This document shows, piece after piece, positions 54,724 to 64,000 of a stretch of 64,000 nucleotides of DNA. Source of the DNA: Gentiana macrophylla (Eukaryota > Streptophyta > Magnoliopsida > Gentianales > Gentianaceae). Below the pieces are notes generated by a model. The model had not been told where the DNA came from, did not search any database, and worked only from the letters and a program-made list of their open reading frames with translations. How positions within the stretch are numbered: the stretch's first letter is position 1; the number at the start of each line of letters is the position of its first letter. The DNA lies in assembly GCA_026214975.1 (NCBI GenBank), contig CM047817.1, forward strand, positions 57,408,246 through 57,472,245. The letters are read 5' to 3'. A program made the position numbers and the translations under genes.

Positions 54724-56322
54724 AAATGCCCCCACTTAAACTTTGCTTCGTCCCGAACAAAGCATCAATAAGTCATTCCCTAAGACAACATTTTCCGTGG
54801 TCAACTCATACTTACACAAGAAACTCGAGTCAACTCATACCAGTCATGCTCATAAGATAAGCATTATTCACTACTTGCTATGAATCGAAGTGATTGTGTG
54901 CATGTGCATTGGTTTTATATAAATGTAGCAAGATTAGAGTTTATGCAGACTTCATATCAAAATTCACCAACATCAGCATTCATACTTCTTATGCCTCGCA
55001 ATGGTGAAAGCACTAGAACAATAAGCAAGAGCGTATCTATAGGGTTTTTGGACTTGGAGACCGAGTACTACTCAAAGCCTCTAACAATTTAATTTTTTTC
55101 AATTCTTCATATTTTTCAGATACTACCAATGTCAAGGAAGAAAGCTCTTCTTTTTTACGAGTATCCCCCCTATCTTAGATCATGCATAGTATTGAATATT
55201 ACCACAAGCGCGGGGCTACTTTGGTAATGTTACTACAAGCCCAGTGTTTTAACGCATTGTCTAAACACAGGTACGTCCCAAGCTTATTACTCCGCTTTGA
55301 TGGCTCGAAGATCAGAATACATCAGTTGATAAATACCGACACTAGGTAAACATAACCAATCATCTATGCAATGTACACATTCCTCTTTCAATTATTATAA
55401 TTCATGTGGTATTAAGCAATTCACATGTTGAGTAGTTGAACAATACCTAACTACTTGCAGTTGTTGGCATGAATATCCTTAAGTTTACTAACAATTTATC
55501 GCAAAAGTATAATATGATCACGTATTCACGCAACTTGGTTCCTTTCCTATCAATTCTAAGTATAAGAACTTCACAAGCTTTGGGGGTACAAGTTCAACAA
55601 CTTGGCATTTATCCATGAAATTTTTTAAATTTTGCTCAATATTGCCTCAATATTCCGTTCCTCTTTACTTTTTCAACATATAGCTAAGTCCCTTGCCCCC
55701 CACTTAAACATGGCATTGTCCTCAATGACAAAAATAAATGAGAGTTTAAGAAAAAAAAGACTTAGCTCTGGAAACGGCTCCCAAGTGAAGGAATAATATC
55801 GGAGTAAACCTCAGCACGTCGTGGAGAGACAGACATATCCTGTATAAGCAAACAAGCTCCACGAAATCGTCAAATACCATGTCTATGGAAGTTATAAAAT
55901 AATGTGGCAGTAATTAGATATAAATATCTAAAAACAGTTTAAGCCACTTTACTTTATACTGCCATGGACAATACCAAAAGGGATTTAAACCTAAATAAAA
56001 AAAAAAACTCACATGACGGCTATCAAGGAAAAAACCTCGTTTATTCCGAACTTAGACTCGGAACATGGCGAGATGAAAAAAACTGTGATAGGCGCATGCT
56101 ACTTTATTAAAAGCAAAAACAAAAACAAATTTAAAAAAGTTTTAAGAAGTAGTTCTATGGTTATAGTCGTTAGCTCATTTGTACTCACATGATGGTCTAG
56201 TTGTAACTAGGATGGCCTACAAGTAAATACGTCTTCCTCCTTATCAAATTGATTCCCGAGGTAATGCTTTACTCGGTGGCCATTCACCACAAAAGTCTTT
56301 CGATCATCCAGGTGACTTACCT
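54724..56322 (-). other. Athila 3' non-coding region
   Basis: No coding survives on either strand; short open frames such as 54880-55092 have no recognisable pattern. In Athila elements this interval may carry an env-like ORF; I see no transmembrane-type remnant here. It ends in the purine tract beside the LTR. Confidence 0.6.
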
Positions 56323-57105
56323 CTACGACTCGGAAGGAAATACTTTACTCACTTTATAAGGACCAAACCATCTTGATTTTAGCTTTCCGGGAAGAGTTTC
56401 AAGCGAATTGTAAACAAGAACCATATCACCCACACGAAAGGTGTGGTCAGGATCTTTTATCATGAAATCTCTTAGTGCGCTCATTATAGATCCGAGCATT
56501 CTCGTAAGCTTCAATGCAAAACTCTTCTAGGCGAGTTAATTCCAACAATCTCTTTTCTCCGGCTAAACTTTCATCTAAATTCAACACACGAGTAGCCCAT
56601 AAGGCACGGTGCTCAAGTTCAACGGTAGATGACACGCTTTCCCAAAAACAATGCAGTGCGGGGACATACCTATGGAAGTCTTATACGCGATCCGATAAGC
56701 CCATAAAGCGTCATCTAACTTCAACGACCAATCTTTCCTTGTTGGGTTCACAGTTTTCTCTAGAATGCGCTTAATCTCTCTATTCGTGACCTCAACTTGA
56801 CCACTTGTTTGAGGATGATAAGCGGTAGCTAACTTATGTCTCACCCCGTACTTGGCCATTAACTTCTCAAACAGCTTATTACAGAAATGGCTCCCATTAT
56901 CACTAATGATGGCACGAGGGATTCCAAACCGCATGAAGATATTTTTCTTTAAAAACCGCAGTACAACTTTTGCATCATTGGTAGGTGAAGCAATAGCCTC
57001 AACCCATTTAGACACATAGTCGACTGCCACCAAAATATAGCGGTTTGAAACAGACGAAGTGAAAGGTCCCACAAAATCAATTCCCCATACATCAAAATTT
57101 CTGGT
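56323..57105 (-). pseudogene. Athila integrase catalytic core and C-terminus
   Basis: After the frameshift the core reads [15 protein letters not shown] (first Asp), [20 protein letters not shown] (second Asp) and [20 protein letters not shown] (Glu), so the D,D-35-E triad is intact. A further shift near 56630 leads to AYENARIYNERTKRFHDK, and another to FRVGDMVLVYNSLETLPGKL with RWFGPYKVSKVFP, the GPxF-like C-terminal region. Integrase would insert element cDNA into chromosomes. Confidence 0.88.
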
Positions 57106-58265
57106 TCTAGGATACTCCTCAGTGGCATTTCATTTCTCTTCGAGATATTGCCCGTCATTTGGCATGAATGACAGAATCTAGCATATTCGTGTGTAGTTTT
57201 GTAAAGATTTGGCCAGTAAAAACCACATTGGAGAACTTTAGCAGCAGTCTTGTCCCCTCCATAGTGTCCTCCTGCTTCATAAGTATGGCAATGTTTAAGT
57301 ATATCGAGGAATTCACTCTCAGGAACACATCTTCTAAAGATGTTGTCTGAGCAATGCTTAAAAAGATAGGGTTCATCCCAATAATAGTGTTTAAGGTCTG
57401 CAAAGAACTTCTTCTTTTGCTGCTGGTTCAAGTTTGGTGGCAAATATCTCCCGGATAAATAATTCACATAATCTTTAAACCTTGGTTGTTGCTTCTCAGC
57501 CTTAACAACCTCACTTCGCGAAGATATTTCTGCGCAATCACTATTCCCTAAAATGGTAGAGATGGAGGATAATTGCTCATCGGGGGGCTTTTCTAAGCAG
57601 GGTGTGAATGCCTCCTCAGGCTCTTTCTCCTTATCCCTAACATCCTCTATATTCTCCTCATTCTTTGGGATTGTTGGAGTAAGCTCATTTTCACTTCTAA
57701 TCATTATCGCATTCACATCCCTCGGGTTCCTATCAGTGTTGCTCGGAAATCCCCCAAGAGGCCTAGTTGACAGTTGTTCAGCTAATTGTCCTATTTGATG
57801 AGAGAGATTATGGACTAAGGCTTCTTGGTTGGTGACTTTGGCATCATTCTTTTGACAGTATTGGTGAAAGTTTGTAGCCAAGTCAGTCATGGAATTTGCT
57901 AATTGATTCACAGTTTCAAACATTGTGTTACTCATCTTTTCAAGTGCAACTTCCCAACCGTAAGTTTGAGCTTGCTGAGGTACATAAGTGTTGTGTGGTT
58001 TTACCCCTTCATTTGGATCACTCCATCGGAATTCAGGTTGGTCATGATTTGGTTTGTAACCGCCATATTGATTCCCTTGTCTTTCAATGTAATTGGCTTC
58101 TTTAGTACCCGCATTCTCTAGTTGATTAATCGTTTCCATCCCTTTTCCAGTCTCTACTCGTTGAATCCTCTCATGCATACCATCCACCTTATCATTTATG
58201 ATTAATAGAGTATGTAGGATCTTATGCGATAAATCCTCCTCAGATAAATTATCGGCCATCTTCAC
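56949..58265 (-). pseudogene. Athila in-frame fusion: gag C-terminus joined to integrase N-terminus
   Basis: A 438-codon open frame starts in the gag C-terminal region (MTDLATNFHQYCQKNDAKVT; GQLAEQLSTRPLGGFPSNTD). Near RSEVVKAEKQQP it passes without a stop into text normally found after RNase H (DYVNYLSGRYLPPNLNQQQK; YWDEPYLFKHCSDN). It continues through the integrase zinc module (HCHTYEAGGHYGGDKTAAKV with [18 protein letters not shown]). Protease, RT and RNase H have been removed by a deletion that kept frame. A frameshift near 57105 ends correct reading before the catalytic core; the last ~30 codons are out of frame. The internal Met at 58265 is not the natural gag start. Confidence 0.85.
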
Positions 58266-58399
58266 GATTGCTATTTCACCACCTACCCACTTTGGCTATT
58301 CATTGCTATTTGCTCCATCTTTCCTCGTGCCTCCTCGGGAGATAAAAGAACAAACGCTCCATTCTTTGGAGGCATCTACTCTTATCTTCTCCGTATCTC

Positions 58400-59090
58400 T
58401 CAATCCATGGTAAAGGTTTGCATTAAAATCCATAGAGGGATATCATGATGAGGGCACTTCCTCATGGACTCCTTAAAATGTTCCCAAGCTTGATCAAAAC
58501 TCTCCCAGTATGTTCTTTGCTTGAATCCCAAGATATCTTGGCGTAACTTAAAGGTATTTCCTATAGGGAAGTACTTATTCATGAACTTTTGTAGCAGTTC
58601 CTCCCAGGGTCGTGATTGATCTAGCCTCTAAAGAGAAAAGCCATTGCTTAGCTTTATCTTTCAAAGTGAAAGGGAAAAGTTTCAGCTTAATGTTATCCCC
58701 AGGAACTAGTTTTGGCTTCACGGTACTAACGATCTCCAAGAAATTCATCACGTGAATGCCAGGATCTTCATTCAGGATACCATGAAAAGTGGAATAGTTT
58801 GTCACCATTTGAATGACATTAGGTTTCGGGTGATAAACTTTTTGATATTTTTAGGCACTACGATAGCGAGGAATGAATTGTTCAATGGTAAGTATTTGCA
58901 TAGCTTTGCAAAGCACGCCTTTCCCATGCGACCACGACTTGGTTAACAAAATTTGCATTATTAAAATTATTTCCATTTACCTGGTTGGCTTCATTCAGTA
59001 ATGCTTCCATGTCTGAGTCAGATTGATGTGCTCCTTCAGATTTTTCCTCGCCTTGCTCTTCGTTTGGATCCTTAGAAATTCCGGTAGCTT
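58400..59090 (-). pseudogene. Athila gag, N-terminal and core
   Basis: The minus strand contains EGAHQSDSDMEALLNEANQV near 59040. Then come the gag core TNYSTFHGILNEDPGIHVMN with LFPFTLKDKAKQWLFSLEAR (58808-58575) and NKYFPIGNTFKLRQDILGFK with WESFDQAWEHFKESMRKCPH (58582-58400). Frame shifts near 58580 and in the N-terminal part break it. These are characteristic Athila gag blocks. Confidence 0.85.
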
Positions 59091-59532
59091 GTTTGTTTGT
59101 TTGTTTTTTATTTATATTTATTACTTTTTTATTTGCAAGACAAATACAAAATTAAACAATTAAAATACGCCAAGGCTACTGCCTTTGGCGAGACTCTAAA
59201 ATAGACAAAAATTGAAATAACAATAAACAATTAGAAACTTTAAAGGCTAATCCTAGACTCAATAAATAAAAACTAAACTAAAACAGACTCGAGAAATACA
59301 AAAACACAAGGCAGAAACTGTGTAAAACAAAACAAAACAGAAACATAAAAACAATAAATGCTCGGTCGACCGAGAATTGTGGTTCGGTCGACCGAACTCT
59401 TTTTATTTATTTTTTTATTTATATTTATTTATTATTATTTTTAACGACACTGTTTAATATACTGACTCTTATTCATAATATTTATGAATCTACTTTTAAT
59501 AAAATAAGCTATACTCAATTTAATGACACGAG
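59091..59532 (-). other. Athila 5' leader
   Basis: A/T-rich leader between primer site and gag. It has two TCGGTCGACCGA palindromes at 59363-59374 and 59385-59396, the same 22-base spacing as in the 5' LTR. Confidence 0.55.
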
Positions 59533-59550
59533 TCCCCGGCAACGGCGCCA
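59533..59550 (-). other. Primer binding site (tRNA-Asp) of the Athila element
   Basis: The minus strand reads TGGCGCCGTTGCCGGGGA, the tRNA-Asp-complementary site typical of Athila elements. Confidence 0.92.
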
Positions 59551-59556
59551 AAAACT

Positions 59557-61130
59557 TGATGACGGTCAAGTTATAAAAATAACTCGATACCTAAATAACC
59601 AACAAGCAAGAGAACTAGGTTCAATCGTAGTATAGCTAGATAGAGTCGAGGTCGATCCCACAGAGACTCGGCTTAAACATGTACAACGTTATTAAACTAA
59701 AAATAGATTAAAGGGCGGTCTATGACCAACAGTAACGTAGAAATAAAGATTGACACGATAGAAAACACAAAGACTAACAATACGACACAAGACACTAAAC
59801 ACTTGTTTTTATGGTTTTATAAGACTCTAACAAAGCGGTATTGATTACGCTAGTAGTAATTACTCCCCATATATGTATATCTAAGCCGTTTATTGTAAAA
59901 GACATTAAGGTTGATTATATTTTGGCACGGGAGCTATCCCCAAAGCTGGATCTACTTCATGAGCGGATAGAAGATCTATATGCTTAATTACGAATCCTTC
60001 CTTGGACAGGATAGAACATCATATAACAAGCATACTATACCAAACTAGGGATGCCGATCTAAAATCGTCACCTCGTCTAGGCAACCACCGTGGACAGGTT
60101 GGCACACCTCCTAAACGATCGGCTAACTTATGTCCTATTTAACATGGCAATTTTCACAATATATCATATTAATTTACGAGAATGATGTAACAAATTGGCG
60201 GATCTATTACATGTGTATATGAAAAGCAGAAAGCGCACGTGGCGAAGTCGTTCACAGAGAATTACTAGAATCTTGATGGCTAGATCTAACCATATAGACC
60301 GTGGTAGATCTAGACCGGTGACTCTAGAATTTTCTCATAAAACACCTTCGTACGACTTAGATCTACATGAATATGGGTTTGTTAATTAACTACATCACGA
60401 AATCAATACACAAACGACTACTCCATAACGAAATAAAATAGATCTACAAATAAAAGCGACATATTTGGATAGACATTACCTCGTAGAGCGGAGGGTCCTC
60501 CGATCCTTTAATGCAATCTCTAATCGATGAATCCATCGCCTCCATGATGAAGCAACATAATATAAAATAAAAGAACTATATTGATAAACTAAAAGTATTG
60601 TAGTATTGTGTTTTGTAGGTTGGTGGTTTTTCAAGATCGTGGATTCTTTGTTTATATAGGAGTTGTAGCCGACATAGGGAGAATCCGAAGATATGCACGC
60701 ATTAATCGATTAGGCTCGGGTGACCGAACGAGCTACGCTCGGTCGACCGAATGGCATGGCTCGGTCGACCGAGCCTCCTCTTTACGCGTTTTCAATTTCG
60801 TCCGTCGACTTGTTCCCCACTTCACTCTTCTATCTTGATCTCGATTTGTCTATTCATTAATGCTCCGATTTTCTTCATTATTTATCTTGAGATTTCCCGA
60901 TTGCATGACAATTATCCTCCCGATTCGTTACGATCTGCGAAATCAGCATTTATCACACATTTAATTGCTCTTTTATAATAAAAACAACTAAATACCAATT
61001 ATCACATTAATAATCACTTATCATTAAATAATAAATATAAACACGTGATTTAATATGAAATATATATATAATTAACTCTGATTTAAGGTTAGAATTGATG
61101 ACATAAATAGGTATATTTTAACTGTCATCA
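59557..61130 (-). repeat. 5' LTR of the Athila element
   Basis: 1574 bp, collinear with the left LTR. It has palindromes at 60739-60750 and 60761-60772. Differences from the left LTR are mainly short indels. Confidence 0.9.
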
Positions 61131-61539
61131 AATATATACATATATATTAGTGTTTGTGAAGGATAACACTGCACCAGTTGGAATCAACATGGGTGTGTTA
61201 TCTGAAGTCACAATCTGACAATACCACAATTCTCTGCAACAGAGATTTGGACCGGTAACGTTTCGATTCTACGGATCGTCTCGAGCCGACAACCTGACTA
61301 ATCATTAAGACCCATGACATTTAGATGTAGGTACTCCCCGAGTCACTGACCTATCCTACGACGGCACACTCGGAGTGTATTTTGTCATCTGGCAATGGTT
61401 ATGATATGCTTAATGGGTACTAGAATACGGGATGGGTCTCCATTGCTTTAGAGCAAGTGGGAGATGTAGTTTGTTGTATTTTAAATAATAGGGTGTGCTC
61501 TAAAACAATTAATCACATGCTTTCGTGCAAGTGGGAGAT
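61131..61539 (+). other. LARD second-copy internal region, segment 3
   Basis: Collinear with about 37114-37522. Starts with the right AATAT duplication, includes the third shared-loop hairpin and ends in the purine tract AAGTGGGAGAT. Confidence 0.85.
61323..61390 (+). other. LARD shared-loop hairpin 3, second copy
   Basis: CCGAGT (61338-61343) pairs with ACTCGG (61368-61373). Outer AGATG/CATCT and TAC/GTA pairs are as in the first copy. Confidence 0.6.
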
Positions 61540-63364
61540 TGTTAGGTGTGATGCCCGAAAGACAATTTTGTAATTGTTTTATTTAATAAATGAAATGATA
61601 TTATTATTCATATTTATTATTCTCATATTCACCGATGTGACAATAGTATTTACACTCTGTAAAACCCTAAAGTATATCATTTATGTAATCACTTAACTCA
61701 GTGTATGGGATATACACGGGAGGATCGAGTTAGTGAAGATGTACTTAAAATACAATTAGCCCATAGTGAAGTTAATCGAGAGTATCGGGTCTCTCCTTTA
61801 ACGTGCTATTAATGCGCCCAGAACACAATAGCTGTGATTGTCTTATCCGGACTTTCGGTTAAGAGAACCTAATGGGGCATTTATATATGATAGATATATC
61901 ATATAGAAATTTGGACCGATTTGATTAGAGTTCTTGATATAATTCCGTAATCGAGAAGTCTTATCGCATCAATGGATGATCATATTTATGGATATATCTT
62001 AATCCTAAGGTGATCACAGTCAACTGCTTGAATCAGTATGAGGTTTGACTTGACGGTTAAGGATTACACCGAGTCTGTGGTGCTGATTACCCATCTTGGC
62101 ATTGTAATGGATTGAGTGAGTAGTCCGTGTTATCACAGATACGGAATCCATTCCTTCCATTTATGGAAGTAGATAGACGATTCCCTTATTTGTTAATCCT
62201 AGAAAGCGATCGATCGCGCGAGTTCATATTACAGCGATTAGCTACGGTGAGTTGTATGAATTAATTGATCACTAGGGGTTAATGGTAAATAAGGATAAGA
62301 GGTTCTAAAAAGGGTTAACGGTAACTTCCCGATTTAGAATGAGCAGATCTATGGAGGATTAATCCATATGTAATGATTATATCAATGGACGCTTATTATT
62401 ATTCTCGTGAGGAGATAAATATAATCTCATAATCGGAGGAGTGCGATCATGGGATTATGGTGGCATATTCTGTGATTGATTTATCGAATATAATTATTCA
62501 TTCGTAAGATAATTATTTATTTGATTTATCGGAGTCATTGATTATTAGTCCATGGTCCCGACGTGCCTCCAAATATAGCATAGCTATTCTCGGTCGTCAA
62601 ATCCTAATAATATTAATTTAGTTCTTGTTGGACTTCATTAAAACGATATGTGAATTAATTGTTTAGTGGAATATTAAATTAGTTGGGCTAAATAATTAAA
62701 TATGTGGAAAAGACATTTTCCATAATCTTGGCCCAATTATTGTGTAATGGCAAAATTAATATTGACTAGGTCAATAAGTATAATTTTCGCCCCATGCTCT
62801 TTTTATGGAACAAGAAATTATTTTCTTGTGTATTAATAAGACATGTGCATAAAATATTTATTGGATAAATATTTATGGGAAGAAATAAAGATAAATATTA
62901 TTCTAGATTTGTTCTAGAATATTATGGAATTATCTTTTATTTAATGGATTTATTTTAATTGCAAAATAAAATCCTTGAGGCTAAGTTTTACTCTCCTATA
63001 TAAAGAGAGTTCTCCCAAGCCTTAGACACAATAAATTTCGACTTCTCCTCTTAGAGAGAAGAAGTGATTTTTTCAGCCAAGGGGTTAAAGGGGAAAATCT
63101 TGGAGGTTTTCCGGGTAGCATATCGGAAGGATTCGAGACGAGAATTTCCTTCCACCGGGAGTTGCTTGGATCACACGTACGGAAGATCGTGGTGCTCTTC
63201 ACACCTTTGTTCGTTCTTTCCATTGCGGTTCTTCAACTTGGATTTTGAGATCCAAGAGTTATGTTCTACAACCCCCTTGTAGATGTCGATCTAGTTATTT
63301 TATTACGTGTATTTTATAGATCTAGATCCTTAAATCGCTTCCGTTGCGGATGATATTAGTAACA
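61540..63364 (+). repeat. LARD 3' LTR
   Basis: 1825 bp, collinear with 37523-39349. The differences I compared are mostly small indels and clustered changes near CG-containing bases, for example at 62015-62060 against 37998-38045. Confidence 0.9.
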
Positions 63365-64000
63365 GTAATTAGTAAGATCACTTACAACCCATGATGATGA
63401 AGTCATAACTAACTATTATAGTGCAAAATGGAAGAAGATGCAAGAAATGGTCTAGAGAAAATGTATAAGTTCTATCTAGAGTCTGAACCTTGTATAGGTT
63501 GTTTTAGACAAGCATTGTAATAGATAGGAACTAGGCGAACAACTAAGTCACAGCAAGCAAACTGAGTATACACATGGAAAACTGAGGGATCAGACTCAGT
63601 TATGAGAAAACTAAAGAACTGAGGACACTGACTCAGTCATCGAAGATTGAAGAAATGAGGTGGCAAACTCAGTTAGAAGCTGATTAAGTCGTGACTATAA
63701 GTCAGGATTCAGGCAAGTCTGTGTTGACCTGAAACAGATCTATAGATCATGTAAAACTGAATAATCTTAAGGACCAAGATTATAAATTACCAGGAAAATA
63801 AGAAACTGAATGGTTTACTCTGACTTAGTCAATTAAAGTCAGATGTCAAATATACGAGGTACTCAGTTTTGAAGAAGAGTAGAAAACTGAGTTAAGGCCT
63901 TGTTGAATTTGAATTGACAATACAACAAAAGGTCGTATGATGATGCAGAATAATGCACCACCGATAAATCAGGGCCACGTGTAATCTAAGGATGATCTGT
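63365..64000. other. Unassigned sequence right of the LARD
   Basis: No open frame over 60 codons and no recognisable protein. Repeated short blocks AACTGAG and ACTCAGT occur at about 63560-63900. It may be the continuation of the Copia-like element interrupted near 32345, or an LTR portion of it, but nothing here proves that. Confidence 0.4.

Larger units (their letters stand above)
53159..61130 (-). mobile_element. Athila-type Ty3 element with internal deletion, complete LTRs
   Basis: LTRs at 53159-54723 and 59557-61130 start TGATGACGGTCAAG and end CATCA. The 5-base duplication AATAT is perfect on both sides (53154-53158 and 61131-61135). The tRNA-Asp primer site next to the right LTR and the purine tract AAGTGGGGGCATTT next to the left one show that it reads on minus. 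Gag and integrase are present; protease, RT and RNase H are missing. A 1.6-kb non-coding stretch before the 3' LTR is usual for Athila. Confidence 0.92.
37523..63364 (+). mobile_element. LARD, second copy with both LTRs, containing two nested elements
   Basis: LTRs at 37523-39349 and 61540-63364 share the TGTTAGGTGTGATGCCCG start and TAACA end. The primer site follows the first LTR and the purine tract precedes the second. The internal region is interrupted by the pol-less Copia-like element (41926-50894) and by Athila (53159-61130). Bases flanking the two LTRs (AGATT and GTAAT) do not match. This is expected if the first LTR is an interior LTR shared with the preceding internal copy, so that the real duplication was next to a lost leftmost LTR. 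Confidence 0.88.

Noticed and set aside
54880..55092. 70-codon plus-strand frame in the Athila 3' region as an env-like remnant
   Set aside because: It is on the wrong strand for this element and has no signal peptide or transmembrane pattern.
59533..59550. A tRNA gene suggested by the CCCCGGCAACGGCGCCA text
   Set aside because: Only the 3' 18 bases of tRNA-Asp are matched. They sit next to an LTR as a primer binding site, with no cloverleaf around them.

Overview
This window is plant nuclear DNA made almost entirely of nested transposable elements. I see no intact host gene, no rRNA or tRNA gene and no prokaryotic feature. Split exons with GT/AG borders, a MuDR-type (MULE) transposase, Ty3 and Copia LTR retrotransposons with tRNA-iMet or tRNA-Asp primer sites, and an LRR receptor-kinase fragment resembling an Arabidopsis gene all point to a eudicot. 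I cannot name the species.

Layout: (1) 1-3351, minus strand: the 5' part of a decayed Tat-like Ty3 element, cut by the window edge, with its 5' LTR at 2756-3351. (2) 3352-5402: fragments of at least three unrelated host genes on both strands: one tyrosyl-tRNA synthetase exon, one coiled-coil exon and an LRR receptor-kinase 5' part. (3) 5403-29533: a large MULE between 9-bp TATAAAATA duplications. It has two convergent genes: a transposase on plus and a multi-exon Ulp1/C48-peptidase-like gene on minus. A Tekay-type chromovirus (8554-18157, TSD TTAGA) splits the transposase. A truncated second chromovirus (about 23966-27611) splits the Ulp1-like gene. (4) 29543-29692: a lone CACTA-type terminus. 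(5) 29693-32344: the gag tail and an accessory ORF of a Copia-like element that shows no pol. (6) 32345-63364: two tandem copies of a non-coding Copia-type LARD in the order internal-LTR-internal-LTR. The second internal region carries a complete pol-less Copia-like element (41926-50894) and a complete deleted Athila element (53159-61130, TSD AATAT). (7) 63365-64000: unassigned sequence that may resume the element interrupted at about 32345.

Three signals stand out. First, the MULE's introns, leader and intergenic spacer carry about 35 copies of GCAGTGAC(AT), partly multiplied in two tandem arrays and paired as inverted repeats, with none seen in exons. This resembles the short non-coding motifs recognised by the VANC anti-silencing proteins of Arabidopsis VANDAL elements. 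Second, each LARD internal region holds three hairpins. They share a loop of the form GACCTAYCCTACGRCGGCAC but have different stems, and one stem shows a compensatory base change between the two LARD copies. Third, two unrelated-looking Copia-like elements both lack pol and carry the same type of accessory ORF.

Caution: many differences between paired LTRs are small indels next to CG-rich bases. Some frameshifts reported here may therefore be consensus errors rather than biological decay.
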